A stretch of DNA of 64,000 bases, taken from Dipodascopsis uninucleata var. uninucleata. Its lineage: Eukaryota; Ascomycota; Lipomycetes; Lipomycetales; Lipomycetaceae. The notes below the pieces were generated by a model that saw only the letters and a program-made list of their open reading frames with translations, searched no databases and had not been told where the DNA came from. Below, one piece after another: positions 1-11,400 of this stretch (its first letter is position 1; each line of letters begins with the position of its first letter). The stretch spans positions 496,001-560,000 of the forward strand of contig JAJLTO010000004.1 of the NCBI GenBank assembly GCA_030568195.1, written 5' to 3'. A program made the translations under genes and the position numbers.

Positions 1-2243
1 CGTGTGCTGAACGTGTTCGGGAATGGCGGAACTAGGTTATGGGAAATCATTGTTTTATGATGATAATAGTAGGAGCATGCTGAGAGAGAACAACAAGAGC
101 AGTTGACTTATTTACAGAATTTAACTTCGTAAAATGAGATCATTAATTATAAGGTGGCGGGTCGTTCTCGCGCAATTCTTAGAGCAGCGAGTGGCGGGGT
201 GGAAATGCGCGAACAGGATCCAAACTATGTTTATGGAGTCAAGTCATCCGCTACTTGCCAGAAACCGGTGCGTTATAACCCCAATGTGTCCGTATTTTTA
301 TGGTATCTGCCGGATATTCTCTGGGCCAATATTAAAAAATACGAATTTCTTTGCTTTAGCTAATAATCCTGTAGCAGCCGAATATGTATTTTTTTGTACG
401 TTTAAACACTCTGCTTAAAGGATGCTTGACAGAACATAGCTGTATTTTTTTACGATAGAGCATGTCCAGTACCGCGTATGATCTTTCAGAGTATTATCGT
501 AATACTATTCTAGTGTAGCAACTGTAACGTTAGCCATCGTCAGGCTGTGTTATTATATAAGTACAAATGCACCTCACACACTTGTGTTTTGGTGCGCAGT
601 GTAGTGTGTTGTAGCGAAATCTGTACAGAAAGGCATGTGTTTATAGCATGGCAGTTGCAAAGATTACTAGAGAGACAAAAGGTCATCTCAGGAGTTCTGG
701 AACTGCCACTGTTACTGGAAATCGTGACAATTGACAGCAGACGAAATAAAATAGTAGTGCATCCATTATGTCAGATATAGGTAACTAACTGTACAAGAGA
801 ATCCAGAAGAGATGCTCCTTTTGTATTATGCAATCCTGCTGCTAGCTTCATTTTATAGTAGAGCAAACGATCAGCAACAACTAATAGCTTAATAGCATGT
901 GAAGTGGCCTTCAAGCTGGTATCCCAGTTTTAATTAGTGAACTTTCTTAGTGTATGTTTCGGTAGAATTTCAGATATATGTCCTAGGATAAAACTTTCTT
1001 TATAATAAAATTAAAACCCGCGACTATATTTTGGTTGTAGTTCTCGATGACCCTGAATCACTTTGCTAGAGCTAAACTGAAATAACGCTACGACATATTT
1101 AGATCATCGCAGAATGCTATATTTTCTAGTAGGAAAAAGAGGAAGAGCGTACCGACTATTAGATTACAAGCCAGAACTGTAAAACTGTCAAACTACTGAT
1201 ATTACTGTGTATGAGATACTATACTGAGACGAGCACGCTATTGATGAAACTTCTAATTAGTTTACGTGATCCTGCGTACGTGAGTGTAAAGATTATTCAC
1301 GACACGCAGATTTACCAAAATATCGAAGCTTGAGGTTCAAAAAGATCTTGTAGAAGCTAGCATACATCAATGATACATGGAAACAGCATTATTTAGCAGT
1401 GCAGCAATATAGTATGCGTAAAGTAATGTAAAGTAATGATACGTATACGAAGTTCAATATTGATGAAGAAAAGCCATGGTTTCAATTTACTGAAACTGCT
1501 GCTGGTCAATGACTATATATATCAAAAACACTAGTCAGCGATTACAGCACTTCCAGTTCATATTCCACAGAACTTCTATTTGTTTCACCGCTGACGTACA
1601 CTTCCAGTCGATTGGCATAGTATAATTCCTCTATTAGATTCTCTCTGGAGCCCTATAAATGAAAAGTCTCGCTAAAAGAATAAACCAGCTTGGCTCGACA
1701 TTTACGGATCCTTTGTACTCCATATTGGGTTGTGTGAGCGCCGTAATGTCGTCTGTTTTGTCATCATTTTCGAACACACCCATAGTGGACGAGCTTCACT
1801 TGATTTGAACGTTCCTGTCGCCGAGACCGTATTTGTTCATACCGCCCTTTTTATTGACTTCCAACTCTCCTGGTCGCTGGTAATTTGATACTGTGTCATT
1901 TTATGACATTTGATACTTTTAGCAATCGCTAGCTTGGCCTGTTGATTTCACATGTACGCAAGGTTGGTGCTCTTCTCTGATTACATCACTATTGGTGGAT
2001 TTCTAGATATAACCCTCCATGTAATTATCGGTACCGTTAAGATTTCTTACACATCCATTCTTTAAATATGATTTTTTGTCAGACCATTTTTAGAATTAAT
2101 AATGGCTACCCTTAAGCATGCTTGGACAGTAAGTAATAAATCTGAAATTATATGTGGCATTGGAAACTACCCAATATCTTGGGAATGAAAATTATATTCT
2201 CGCAATAAGTAAATTGACATTGATCGTCCAAGATGCAAATTCA
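1..2243. other. Gene-free region upstream of RAD4
   Basis: Only short open frames without recognisable similarity or spliceable structure are visible on either strand. The stretch is AT-rich with scattered TATA-like runs. The last part (from about 2,000) is presumably the promoter and leader of the RAD4 gene. A near-perfect donor (GTAAGT at 2,129) follows a 9-codon ATG frame at 2,102, so a small upstream exon of RAD4 could lie here. Confidence 0.5.
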
Positions 2244-5200
2244 ATGTCGAAGGCAGACCTAGAGAGATCAAAAAATACAACTGTCGATTCAAAAATATTC
2301 AAGTCTAAGAAGTCTTCAAAACTACAGGAGAGAGTTATTGCTGGTGTTGGTGAAGATACTAAGCGACAAGAGATTGAGACCGAAGAGGTGTATGATGTCC
2401 TATCAATCTCAAGCGATTCGCAGTCAATAGTATCAATTTCTTCGGCTTCCTCAGATGATTCTAGTAAGCATAGGACAAACAATATTGGCAGTATCAATAA
2501 TAATATCGATATGAGTGGAAGAAAACGAAAACTACCTTCATCTTCGCGTCAAAATGACAAGGATAGCAGCCGTGGATCGAACTATAACGGTGCAATATTG
2601 ACTAGTAACAAGACCGCCAAGACATCACGACAGCCTCGAAGATCAAAGAAACATGACGTTCCTGCCACCTATCTTGAGATGGTGAAGGAGGTTGTAGGGC
2701 CAACTCTATCGGAAACGCGAACGTCTCCAAAATCTTATGAGACGGCAAGTGCTAGCCATTCACCAGCAGATGATGATGACTCACAGTCCGGTCCATCGGA
2801 CCAGCGTAAGCGGTCACGCAACAGTTCACTTATACAGCTTAACAAGGGTAAAGAGAAGATAATTGACATAGATAACAGTGATCAATCCGAATATACTGTG
2901 CTGAGGCCGTCTCTCGAGCAGTCTGACGTTGATCTACATGCTGAGGACGTTGTTAGCTCTGAAGATGAAATTGAACAAAATGACCTATCAGATGAGGATG
3001 AAGAGAGTGACTGGGAAAACGTTGATATAGGACATCAGACAAACAACGATACAGGACTTTACCAGTTTGAGAATACCAATAACAAAGAAGTTGAACCTAA
3101 GGCAGTTGAATTTGTCTTAAATGAGACTGCTAAGAAGGTATCCCGATCGAAATCAGCCAGAAGAACTGTTACAAGGGAAGATCGAGATCTTCGATGGAAC
3201 ATACACTGTGTTCATTTACTAGCATTAATTTTTCATGGATCTTTGAGAAGTAAATGGTGCAATGATAGTGTTGTGAAAGAGCTAGTTTCGAAATATGTCC
3301 CTGAAAACATCGAAGACGAACTGCATCCAGACCATAGTCTAGCAGCACCTCTTCGGACTCGAAAATTTTTGGACGGATTACGACATCTGATGGATTTTTG
3401 GAGTAGAAGGTATCATGTAATTTACCGTGGTATGCAAAAGAGACAATGGGAAGAGATAGCGAACATGGAAAAGGAGAAAGATAGAGAGCCACCGTTAGAT
3501 CTCGTCGGATTTCGAAAAGCATTATCGAGAGCAGAAGGATCTAGGGATTTAGGAGCTCAAGGATTTTGCGCGCTTTTAAGAGCATTAAGAGTGAAGACGA
3601 GACTAGTGTTCTCTTTACAACCCCTCTCTTTTACGTTCGCTAAGAGATCTCAAAAACAAAGTAGAGCTTCGAGGGCTGTAACTATATCTGATGATGGAGG
3701 TGACGAAAATTCAGAACCTGAAGTCACCAGTAGCACCATTCCTAAACGAGCACCAATTCGGCTCAGAAAACCTCGATTTAATCCAACCAAGTTTTCGTAT
3801 ACTATGACGGATTATGATACACCAAAATTGGAAGAAGCGCCTTTTCCTGTGTACTGGGTGGAGGCATGGGATAAAGCAGGAATGCAATGGGTCGCGGTTG
3901 ATCCAATGGTACTAAAGCTTGTCGAGATACCAAAGCTGAAGAGTAAATTTGAGCCTCCTGCGTCCGAAACACAAAATGTTATGTCTTACGTTATTGCATA
4001 CGATCAAGACGGATATGCAAAGGATGTTACGAGAAGATATACCCAATATTATAATGCTAAAACTCGGAAGCTTAGAATTACTAATGACACAATTGGCCAA
4101 ATTGTGTTTGATAGGTTTATGTTTAATTTCAGATCACCTTTTCTCAGCGAGTATGATCAAATGGAAGATGCAGCATTGTTGCATAAAGAAGTTTCAGAAG
4201 AGCTTCCAAATAATATTCAAGATTACAAGGGCCATCCTGTATTTGTTCTTGAACGTCATCTACGACAGAACGAGATCATTCAACCTAAAATATCTTGTGG
4301 CACTATAAGTATCAATAGAAAAACAGGCGAGGTAGTTCCAATTTACCGGCGACAGGATGTTAAGACTCTTAGATCGGCAACACAGTGGTACAAAATTGGA
4401 AGGCAAATAAAAATCGGTGAACAACCGCTAAAACGAATTCGAAAGCGCATGACCAAGACAAAGTCACTCTTAGATGATATAGACGATGACGACGAGAATG
4501 AAGAAGAGGTTACTCTTTATGCAGACTATCAAACGGATCTCTATGTGCCTCCTCCAGTGATACAAGGAAAAGTTCCAAAGAATGATTACGGAAATATAGA
4601 TATATTCGTACCGTCTATGGTTCCAAAAGGTGCCACTCATATAACATTCAAAGGTATTGCAAGCGCAGCAAAGCTTCTTGGTATCGATTATGCCGATGCT
4701 GTAGGTGGATTCGATTTCCAGGCTCGAAGAGCAACCCCAAGACTTAATGGAATAGTTGTTGCAGATGAATACGTGGAGGCAGTATTACACGTTTATAGAG
4801 CGCAACAGGAACAGTTTAGACTTGAGGAAGACAAAAAGCGTCAAGAGAGAGCATTGAGGAGATGGAGGAGATACCTTATAGCTTTGAGAATTCAAGAACG
4901 TGTAGCACAGAATCCTGCGTTTAGAAACTTACACGAAGAAGATTTAAGTGCTGAAAATGAGTCTGAAATAAATCGTGGTGGCTTCATTCGAGAAGATAAT
5001 AGAAAATTGGAAGATATACTTAGCCCAGTCCCGTCTTCTTCTTATATTGATGAAGGTGGTTTTATTCCTGAAGAGACTGTTGGGCGTGATTTCACGTTGG
5101 ATGATGAACTCGGTGGTGGAGTTCTTCCCGAAGGGGATAATATGCATGGCATCACGGTAGATGATAAACTTGGAGACGAATTTGTACATGAGGTGAGCAC

Positions 5201-5675
5201 TACGCATGATCCCTTGGCGGATGATGAAATTGGTGGTGGATTTTTATCTGAAGATGATATGGCAGGAGGATTTGTCCCGGAAGATATAATTAAGTCACCC
5301 GATAGACAAGAATCTGCACTGGAAATCACTGGAAAATATGACAGGTTTTCAGAACTTGAAGATAAACGGACTATGCTATCAGAGCCAGGCGCAGAAGCTA
5401 ATGTCAAGCTGGAAGTTTCCGAAAGACAGACACAAGAAAAGACAAAGGTTCTGGAACCAGAGTCAGAAGCAGAGTACAAGGAATATCCGATGCCGAGGTT
5501 TCAATCTTCGACAGATATCCGCAAGACAACGTTCTCTAATACTGAAGATGACGATAGACTTCTCGAAAATGAGTCTGACGTGGATGACGATGAAGTAATT
5601 CTATATGTATCAGACGGTGATGAAGATGATGACGTTCTTTATGAAAATGTAGTTGATGACCGTCAGTATAACTAA
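2244..5675 (+). CDS. RAD4: Rad4/XPC-family DNA damage recognition protein
   Basis: Rad4 recognises helix-distorting lesions and starts nucleotide excision repair, usually with Rad23. The product is 1143 aa from the first in-frame ATG. Visible parts: an acidic, Ser-rich, low-complexity N-terminus (about 1-310); the transglutaminase-like region (about 315-600, with FWSRRYHVIYRG, RDLGAQGFCALLRAL and FPVYWVEAWD); and the beta-hairpin domains (about 650-880), including GHPVFVLERHLRQNEII, TQWYKIGRQIK and the NDYGNIDIFVPSMVPKGATH block typical of the DNA-binding BHDs. The C-terminal tail is long, acidic and carries repeated GGF-type motifs. The reading frame is open further upstream without an ATG. 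An alternative start is ATG 2,102 spliced from GTAAGT at 2,129 to an AG ending at 2,252, which keeps frame. Yeasts can carry paralogues (Rad34, Rhp42), so the exact orthologue is inferred. Confidence 0.9.
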   Translation: MSKADLERSKNTTVDSKIFKSKKSSKLQERVIAGVGEDTKRQEIETEEVYDVLSISSDSQSIVSISSASSDDSSKHRTNNIGSINNNIDMSGRKRKLPSSSRQNDKDSSRGSNYNGAILTSNKTAKTSRQPRRSKKHDVPATYLEMVKEVVGPTLSETRTSPKSYETASASHSPADDDDSQSGPSDQRKRSRNSSLIQLNKGKEKIIDIDNSDQSEYTVLRPSLEQSDVDLHAEDVVSSEDEIEQNDLSDEDEESDWENVDIGHQTNNDTGLYQFENTNNKEVEPKAVEFVLNETAKKVSRSKSARRTVTREDRDLRWNIHCVHLLALIFHGSLRSKWCNDSVVKELVSKYVPENIEDELHPDHSLAAPLRTRKFLDGLRHLMDFWSRRYHVIYRGMQKRQWEEIANMEKEKDREPPLDLVGFRKALSRAEGSRDLGAQGFCALLRALRVKTRLVFSLQPLSFTFAKRSQKQSRASRAVTISDDGGDENSEPEVTSSTIPKRAPIRLRKPRFNPTKFSYTMTDYDTPKLEEAPFPVYWVEAWDKAGMQWVAVDPMVLKLVEIPKLKSKFEPPASETQNVMSYVIAYDQDGYAKDVTRRYTQYYNAKTRKLRITNDTIGQIVFDRFMFNFRSPFLSEYDQMEDAALLHKEVSEELPNNIQDYKGHPVFVLERHLRQNEIIQPKISCGTISINRKTGEVVPIYRRQDVKTLRSATQWYKIGRQIKIGEQPLKRIRKRMTKTKSLLDDIDDDDENEEEVTLYADYQTDLYVPPPVIQGKVPKNDYGNIDIFVPSMVPKGATHITFKGIASAAKLLGIDYADAVGGFDFQARRATPRLNGIVVADEYVEAVLHVYRAQQEQFRLEEDKKRQERALRRWRRYLIALRIQERVAQNPAFRNLHEEDLSAENESEINRGGFIREDNRKLEDILSPVPSSSYIDEGGFIPEETVGRDFTLDDELGGGVLPEGDNMHGITVDDKLGDEFVHEVSTTHDPLADDEIGGGFLSEDDMAGGFVPEDIIKSPDRQESALEITGKYDRFSELEDKRTMLSEPGAEANVKLEVSERQTQEKTKVLEPESEAEYKEYPMPRFQSSTDIRKTTFSNTEDDDRLLENESDVDDDEVILYVSDGDEDDDVLYENVVDDRQYN

Positions 5676-5873
5676 CCAACATATGCTGGATTGTAATATA
5701 TGTTAAACCTTTTGTATTATTAATACAATCTAATGCTTCCTATCCCGGTAGTCCAGGCTAATTTCTTTTATTTCTTCACATCCGTATTTTCATTTCAGTA
5801 AACTATATGAGACTATATAAATGTAGATCTCGCGGTAGAAGTAATATAATTCTCTATCAATAACTATACTACA

Positions 5874-5991
5874 GTTGCGGCCATACCTAGGAGAAAATAC
5901 AGTTCCCCGTCCGATCAACACCAGTTAAGCTTCTATGGGCTCGCTTAGTACTACGGTAGGAGACTACGTTGGAATCGCGAGTGCTGCAATT
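5874..5991 (+). rRNA. 5S ribosomal RNA
   Basis: The stretch of about 118 nt reads as a complete fungal 5S rRNA. It has the conserved GUCCGAUCA-ACACCAGUUAAGC core, the GCUUAGUACUACGGUAGGAGAC arm and GUUGGAAUC near the end. The termini pair (GTTGCGGC with GTGCTGCAAT read backwards, including G-U pairs), forming helix I. A run of Ts starts at 5,991 as expected for RNA polymerase III termination. A TATA-like GTAATATAAT sits about 25-33 bp upstream, as is common for dispersed fungal 5S genes. The exact 5' base is uncertain by 1-2 nt. Confidence 0.93.
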
Positions 5992-6302
5992 TTTTAAATA
6001 TTTTTTTTTTACTTTTCTACTATCATTAAGATACAATTTGGAGCAGTGCACACTCGAGCGCGTTGTTTATTCATGTCCTAAAACTGCAAAGTAATACGTC
6101 TGGGGGCATTCCAACTTCCGGTTTCACAAAAACCGCAAGATCTTCAAAGTTATATATTCCTGTGGATCTCAATTTTTTTTAAATAATAAATGTCACAATA
6201 GGCTATCGTGTATTAATTATTAAATTGGTGCGTCTAGGTGCTAATAAGCAGAAAGATTGTAGTGAAAATATAGCACTAGAAACCGAAGATTAAATTAAGA
6301 TC
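5992..6302. other. Intergenic, 5S to KAR5
   Basis: AT-rich, with T-runs directly after the 5S gene. No open frame or RNA signature is seen. It should contain the promoter and leader of the nuclear-fusion gene. Confidence 0.5.
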
Positions 6303-8236
6303 ATGAAAGTCCCATTGACTCTATATTTTTTGATAGGTATTATTAACCTGTCGTTTGTTAACTCATTTAGTTTCAAATTACAGAGCCATGACTCTAGAAA
6401 TTCCAAGCCGTTGAAGCTGTCCCAAGGGGAAGAAGATGCTCTGATGTTGTCGGACTCGATAGAGTCTATGCTGGACACCCTGTCGCCCTGTGTTGCTGCT
6501 CAAGCAGTAGATGATGAAGAGCTGAGCTCAATTTATGGGAAGCTCTGCGAGATTTCACCACCCCCATCATGCTTCAGAAATATGTTATCATCTATATTAC
6601 CTACTTGTGAGATGCTCTCCACTGAAGAACGAGTCAATCATGCAATTAGACTTACTTTATGTGAGCTATCGGCAGCTCAAGTGCAGCCTCCACGGTACTG
6701 TCGATTTGATCATACATTCCAGCAAGAGGCGTCTCAGTACGAAAGACAGGAATGTTTGAGAGAGCTCAAAGATTCTCCCCAATATTGGACATCTTTTAGT
6801 GGTAATTTTCGAGCAATTGCTTCTATATGTCTTGCAGAACGAAAAAATCACGAAAAAGGTATTAGTGCTATATGAAATCAATTCTGATTTATTAACTAAC
6901 CACTCAAATAGATGAGGTGATAAGGCTCCATCGCAATATAACCGAAATTCAATTACATGCACTTGAAATACTCAGAGGGAGAGTAACTGCGATTGACCTT
7001 GAAGATAAGAACATCTCAGAGAAAATGGCTTCCTGGGATATTATGATACAAGATATTGAATCAAGTATTATTGCTCTTAGTCATAAATTATCTGCATTTT
7101 CATCGTCATCCATAGCTGATATTGAGAAGCAACAGAATAAGATGACTCAGATTATGAACCATAACATAGAACAAGTGGGAGAACTTTCACGTCAATCGGA
7201 ATCAATAATGATTAATATGCAAGATGTAAGTTTGTTGGTAGTACTATGTATATTTTATATTAATATAAATCTATTATAGGAATCTAGGGCTATATTTCAT
7301 CTAACGTCAGATGTCCAGACTGTAATGGACTCTTCACTAAGTATTGCTAATAAATTGACACTACAAATGTTAGAGTTTATGGAGTCTGCATCTGAGAAGT
7401 TCTCTTACTTCGAAAATCATGCAGATGGTATGGCAGTGAAGCTATCAAATATCAATAATGGGACTGTAGAATTGGTAAATCAGCAAGTGAGTATTCAAAT
7501 CAAGCTAGACCATATTTGAGCAATTTTTTATATGGTACCTAACGTTTCTATATAGAATGCAATGGAAGTAGTTTTAAGGAACGAGCAAGGAATGCTGGAG
7601 AGCATGATACAGGACCATACCATGCTGGTTCGGCAGCTTAGAGAAAGTCACGTCATCGCTTCTGATATGGCTCTAGTAGTAGATTCACTAATTGCGACTG
7701 TGCAGCAGAATTTGCAGAACATATCTGACCATTCTGAAAATACTACGAAAACAATAATGGAGTCATTTGATATTGTTCGTAATACATTTGACAACTTTGT
7801 TGATACCGTACAAAATGCTGAAACAAACTTTCTTGGGCTACGCTCTTTTATTAACAGCAGTCATCTCTCAATAACACTCGTTCTACTTTATATCTTCACC
7901 ATGAATCAGAATCTGTTTAAATATACCATTCTCATTGGCGCAATTTACTGGCTATTGCTATCCTATTTAAGCAAAGTGGAGCTATTTAATCTCCAGTATT
8001 TCATTCTGATACCTAGCGGAATAGTCAAGAATTCGTTTATGCTGAAATCCCCATCAATAATAGTCACTGGTTGCTTCATACTTATGTTTTTTACCTACGT
8101 TGTTTTTTGGATACAGACAAGGAAGCACAAGCAACGAAGAGTACTCTCGCCTAGATTGTCTCTCTCTCCTTCTAATACAACCACTTCAACGCTACCGTAT
8201 CATTTGGAGGAAGTATGTGCTAAGTATGACGACTGA
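6303..8236 (+). CDS. KAR5: Kar5/Tht1-type nuclear fusion (karyogamy) membrane protein
   Basis: Family members sit in the nuclear envelope/ER and are needed for fusion of haploid nuclei after mating. Exons, all in phase: 6303-6858, 6912-7225, 7280-7486, 7556-8236, giving 585 aa. The introns have GTATTA, GTAAGT and GTGAGT donors; TTAACTAAC and CCTAAC branch sites are visible in the first and third. There is a signal-peptide-like hydrophobic N-terminus (about 5-20). A Cys-rich luminal domain follows (about 58-185) with the family hallmark CLRELKDSPQYWTSFSGNFR and ICLAERKNHEK. Long helical coiled-coil segments come next, and hydrophobic membrane segments near the C-terminus (around SITLVLLYIF, LIGAIYWLLLSYL and IIVTGCFILMFF). 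The tail is short and basic, then Ser-rich. The family call rests on the Cys-rich motif plus topology and is strong. The 3' end faces that of MET10, 192 bp away. Confidence 0.88.
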
Positions 8237-8428
8237 AATATCATGAACGTTGCTAAAATCAATCAACTAATTTTCATTGGTATTTTGGACTTGGGCTAGC
8301 TTTAAAATATAAAATCATTTATTCATTTTATTTTATCACTAGTTGACAAACCAAAAAAATTCTAGTGTCATTAAAGAAAAATCATTTTTATGCTCTCTAA
8401 GACAATACAAAAGGAAATTTAGATAAAA

Positions 8429-11400
8429 TTAATATACTTCAAGAATGTAGCGACTTTTTTCCTTAAGTTCTTCAATCTCTTTGTGAGTATCAACAGTAGC
8501 ACCTCTGGCCTCAGCATCCTTAGCAATAATGTCCTCCAGCACAGCAGTAACGTCAGGAACTGGCCAAGTAGGACCACAAAGATAATAACATCCCTGTTCC
8601 ATGACAAAAGCAGGAACTAAATCCTCAATGCATTCACGCATACGATCTTGAATATAGATCTTCTGAGGTTGGTCACGAGAAAATGCAGCACCAATATGAG
8701 TAATAATTCCAGCAGACTTATGTGCCTCCCAGAATTCACCATACAAATACTCCTCCTTCTGATGTCGAGAACCAAGGAAGAGATATATTTCTCCAATTTC
8801 ATGACCCTGAGCCTTCTGCCATACCTTCTCCTCAACAAAGGCTTTGAATGGAGCTAGACCAGTACCCAAACCTGCCATAATAATTGGCTGTTTAGTGAGT
8901 GGAGGAAGCTTCATAACAGATGGCTTGACAGAGACAACCACTTCAGAGCCAACAGGTAGCATAGAAATATATCGAGAGCACTGTCCGTAACGCTTGCGAC
9001 CACGAGGATCAACCCAGTCAACAACAACAATTAATAAATGTACTGCATTGGGGTGAACCTTCTGAGAAGACGCAATAGAGTATTCACGACGCTTGAGTGG
9101 ATTAACAATTTCAATAAGCTTCTCGAATGAAGGACGAGCACTGTCAAACTCCTCTAGAATATCGGCATAAGTTAACATGTCCTCATCAGCACGCTTCTTG
9201 AATTCCTCAGCACCGGCTGGACTAGCAAGCTTTATTAAATACTCTTTCTGCTTTTCATCAGTAGCAAAATCAGCTAAGCTTTCGTAGAACTTCTTTGGTA
9301 TCTTGCCAAAAATGTCGACATCCTCAAGAAGGACCTGAAAGACAGTACGATACTCTGATATGGCAGGATCTTCTCGAGAAGGAATGAGAACAACTGCGTC
9401 AGGATCCAGACCATACATCTTAATAAATTGATCAACCAGTTCTCTATCGTTCTGACCATGAACACCAAGAGCTTCACCAATATCATACTTGAGACCTGTT
9501 CCGCTGATGTCAAACTCAATGTGAAAGATGTTACGATCATAAGTAGTAGGGGTCAAACGCTTGTTTTCTTTGACTCTCGCAATAAAGTTCGTTACAGGGA
9601 GATCAGGTCTAAGTGAAGTTGTAAAATTATAAGCTTCCTTAAATGCCAAATGTTTAGCGGCAGTCTGCCAGGTTTCGACCTCCATCGAAGGTTCCTCTAC
9701 GAACTTCTCCTCGTTTGGAGCAAAACTATCAGCAACTGCAAAAGAAGGCAAAAATACTTCATCACTCTCTTTCAGTTCCCAAGTAGTAGGAAGCGCGGAC
9801 GTAGTGATGCTGTTCTGAACTTTTTCAACAAGAGCTGACACCTCAGATATTGAAGCATCATCCTCAGCAAGATTCAAAGATGCCAGTTTGCCGAGAAATG
9901 TCTCTGCAGTGGAATCAGGGAAGGCTACTGTGAGGTATGCAATCTGGAAAGCAATAGATCCTGAAATCTTATCAGTAGCATCCACAATAGCACTAATGTT
10001 AATAGTCTTGATAACGGTGTTCTTTTCAATGAGAACCTTCTTAATATCAGAAGAGAACTTCTCGGAGATGTCTTCAAACTTAGAAGCGGTATTGATCAGT
10101 AAAGTTCCGCCATACTTAAGAGCTGATACAACATTATACGACTCGAAAATCTTTTCATCACCAACAAACACCACATCAGCGTTGGTAACAGGGTAAGAGA
10201 GATCAATAGTCAATTTTGAATGTCGAAGCTCGGACTCCACAATACCAGCAAGAGTATCATTCTCGAAAGAAGCAAAGAACTGTGTGTTCTTGGAAGAATC
10301 GAGGGAGCTAAACTGGGCTAGCTTTGAGGGAGCAATAACAAAAGCGCTATCATCAGTTGTCCAGAAGACAGCCTGGGAAACACTCTTTTCAGACAACAGG
10401 TCGAATGATGAAACAGTAGAGAAGCTGTTCAAACTAACTGCACGAGGGATCTCGTACACAACAGGAACATTGCGTAAAAGCTGATCGAAGTACCAAACGA
10501 AGTGTTTAGGAGTGAAAACACTTTCACGAGTATGCTTGAAATCGATCAAGCCTGGACGAGCTTCAATAGGGAATGACTGAGACATTACCATTGCAGCAAA
10601 TGCTTGCTCATAGAGTGAGGAATGATAAAACTTGTCGTCAACTTGTTCCTGACTGTAGACTTGTCCAAAAACCAATACTCTCTTAGTAGAGCGAGGAATA
10701 GCATTCAAAAACTGAGCTTCGGAGAATGGCGAAGCTACACGAACAGATAAAACACCAACCCTTTCACCCTCATCTGAAAGTATAAGAGCTGTCTCAGTAG
10801 CGATAGCAGAGTCGACAGTGTTAAGCATAATGAGAACAACTTCTGGCTGGTCATGACCTTCATACTCAAAGAGCTTATAAGAAGTACCAAGTTCCGAGTT
10901 CAAAGCCGACAAAAGTCGTCCGGCCTTAGAATATGGCTCAGAGCGATGTAACTTCTGTTCATTTGCTGTATTAATGATCTTTTCGAAGGTATCTGTGATG
11001 CGCTTAACACTTAGAACGTCAACAACACGCTGACTCTCACGAGCAAGGCGGACGCCATCATAGAGATGCACAGTAGGCTGAACAGTGGAGAGTAAAGAGG
11101 CAAATAAGGCCATATGCTGGATTTCACCCGCCTTACTAGAATTAACAACAGCAAAGCTTGCCTCTTCAGCAGTATTCAAGGCTGTTACATAGTCAGAGAC
11201 GTAAGTACCACTAACCGGCGAATAATCAACAGCAGCAACGTTTAAGACAATAGGTGTAGGAACCGATGGAAGATACGAAATCTCGGTCAAAATTGGAGCC
11301 AAGGCTGGTAAAGATCCAGAGGAGGCAATAATGGATCTTGGAGCATACTCATTCTTGCGTGGCAACTTTGAAGAGAGGATATAGCCCAAAGGAAGAGAAC

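Noticed and set aside
134-780. Short plus-strand frames at the window start
   Set aside because: Low-similarity Cys/His-containing frames of under 100 codons with no exon structure; judged chance.
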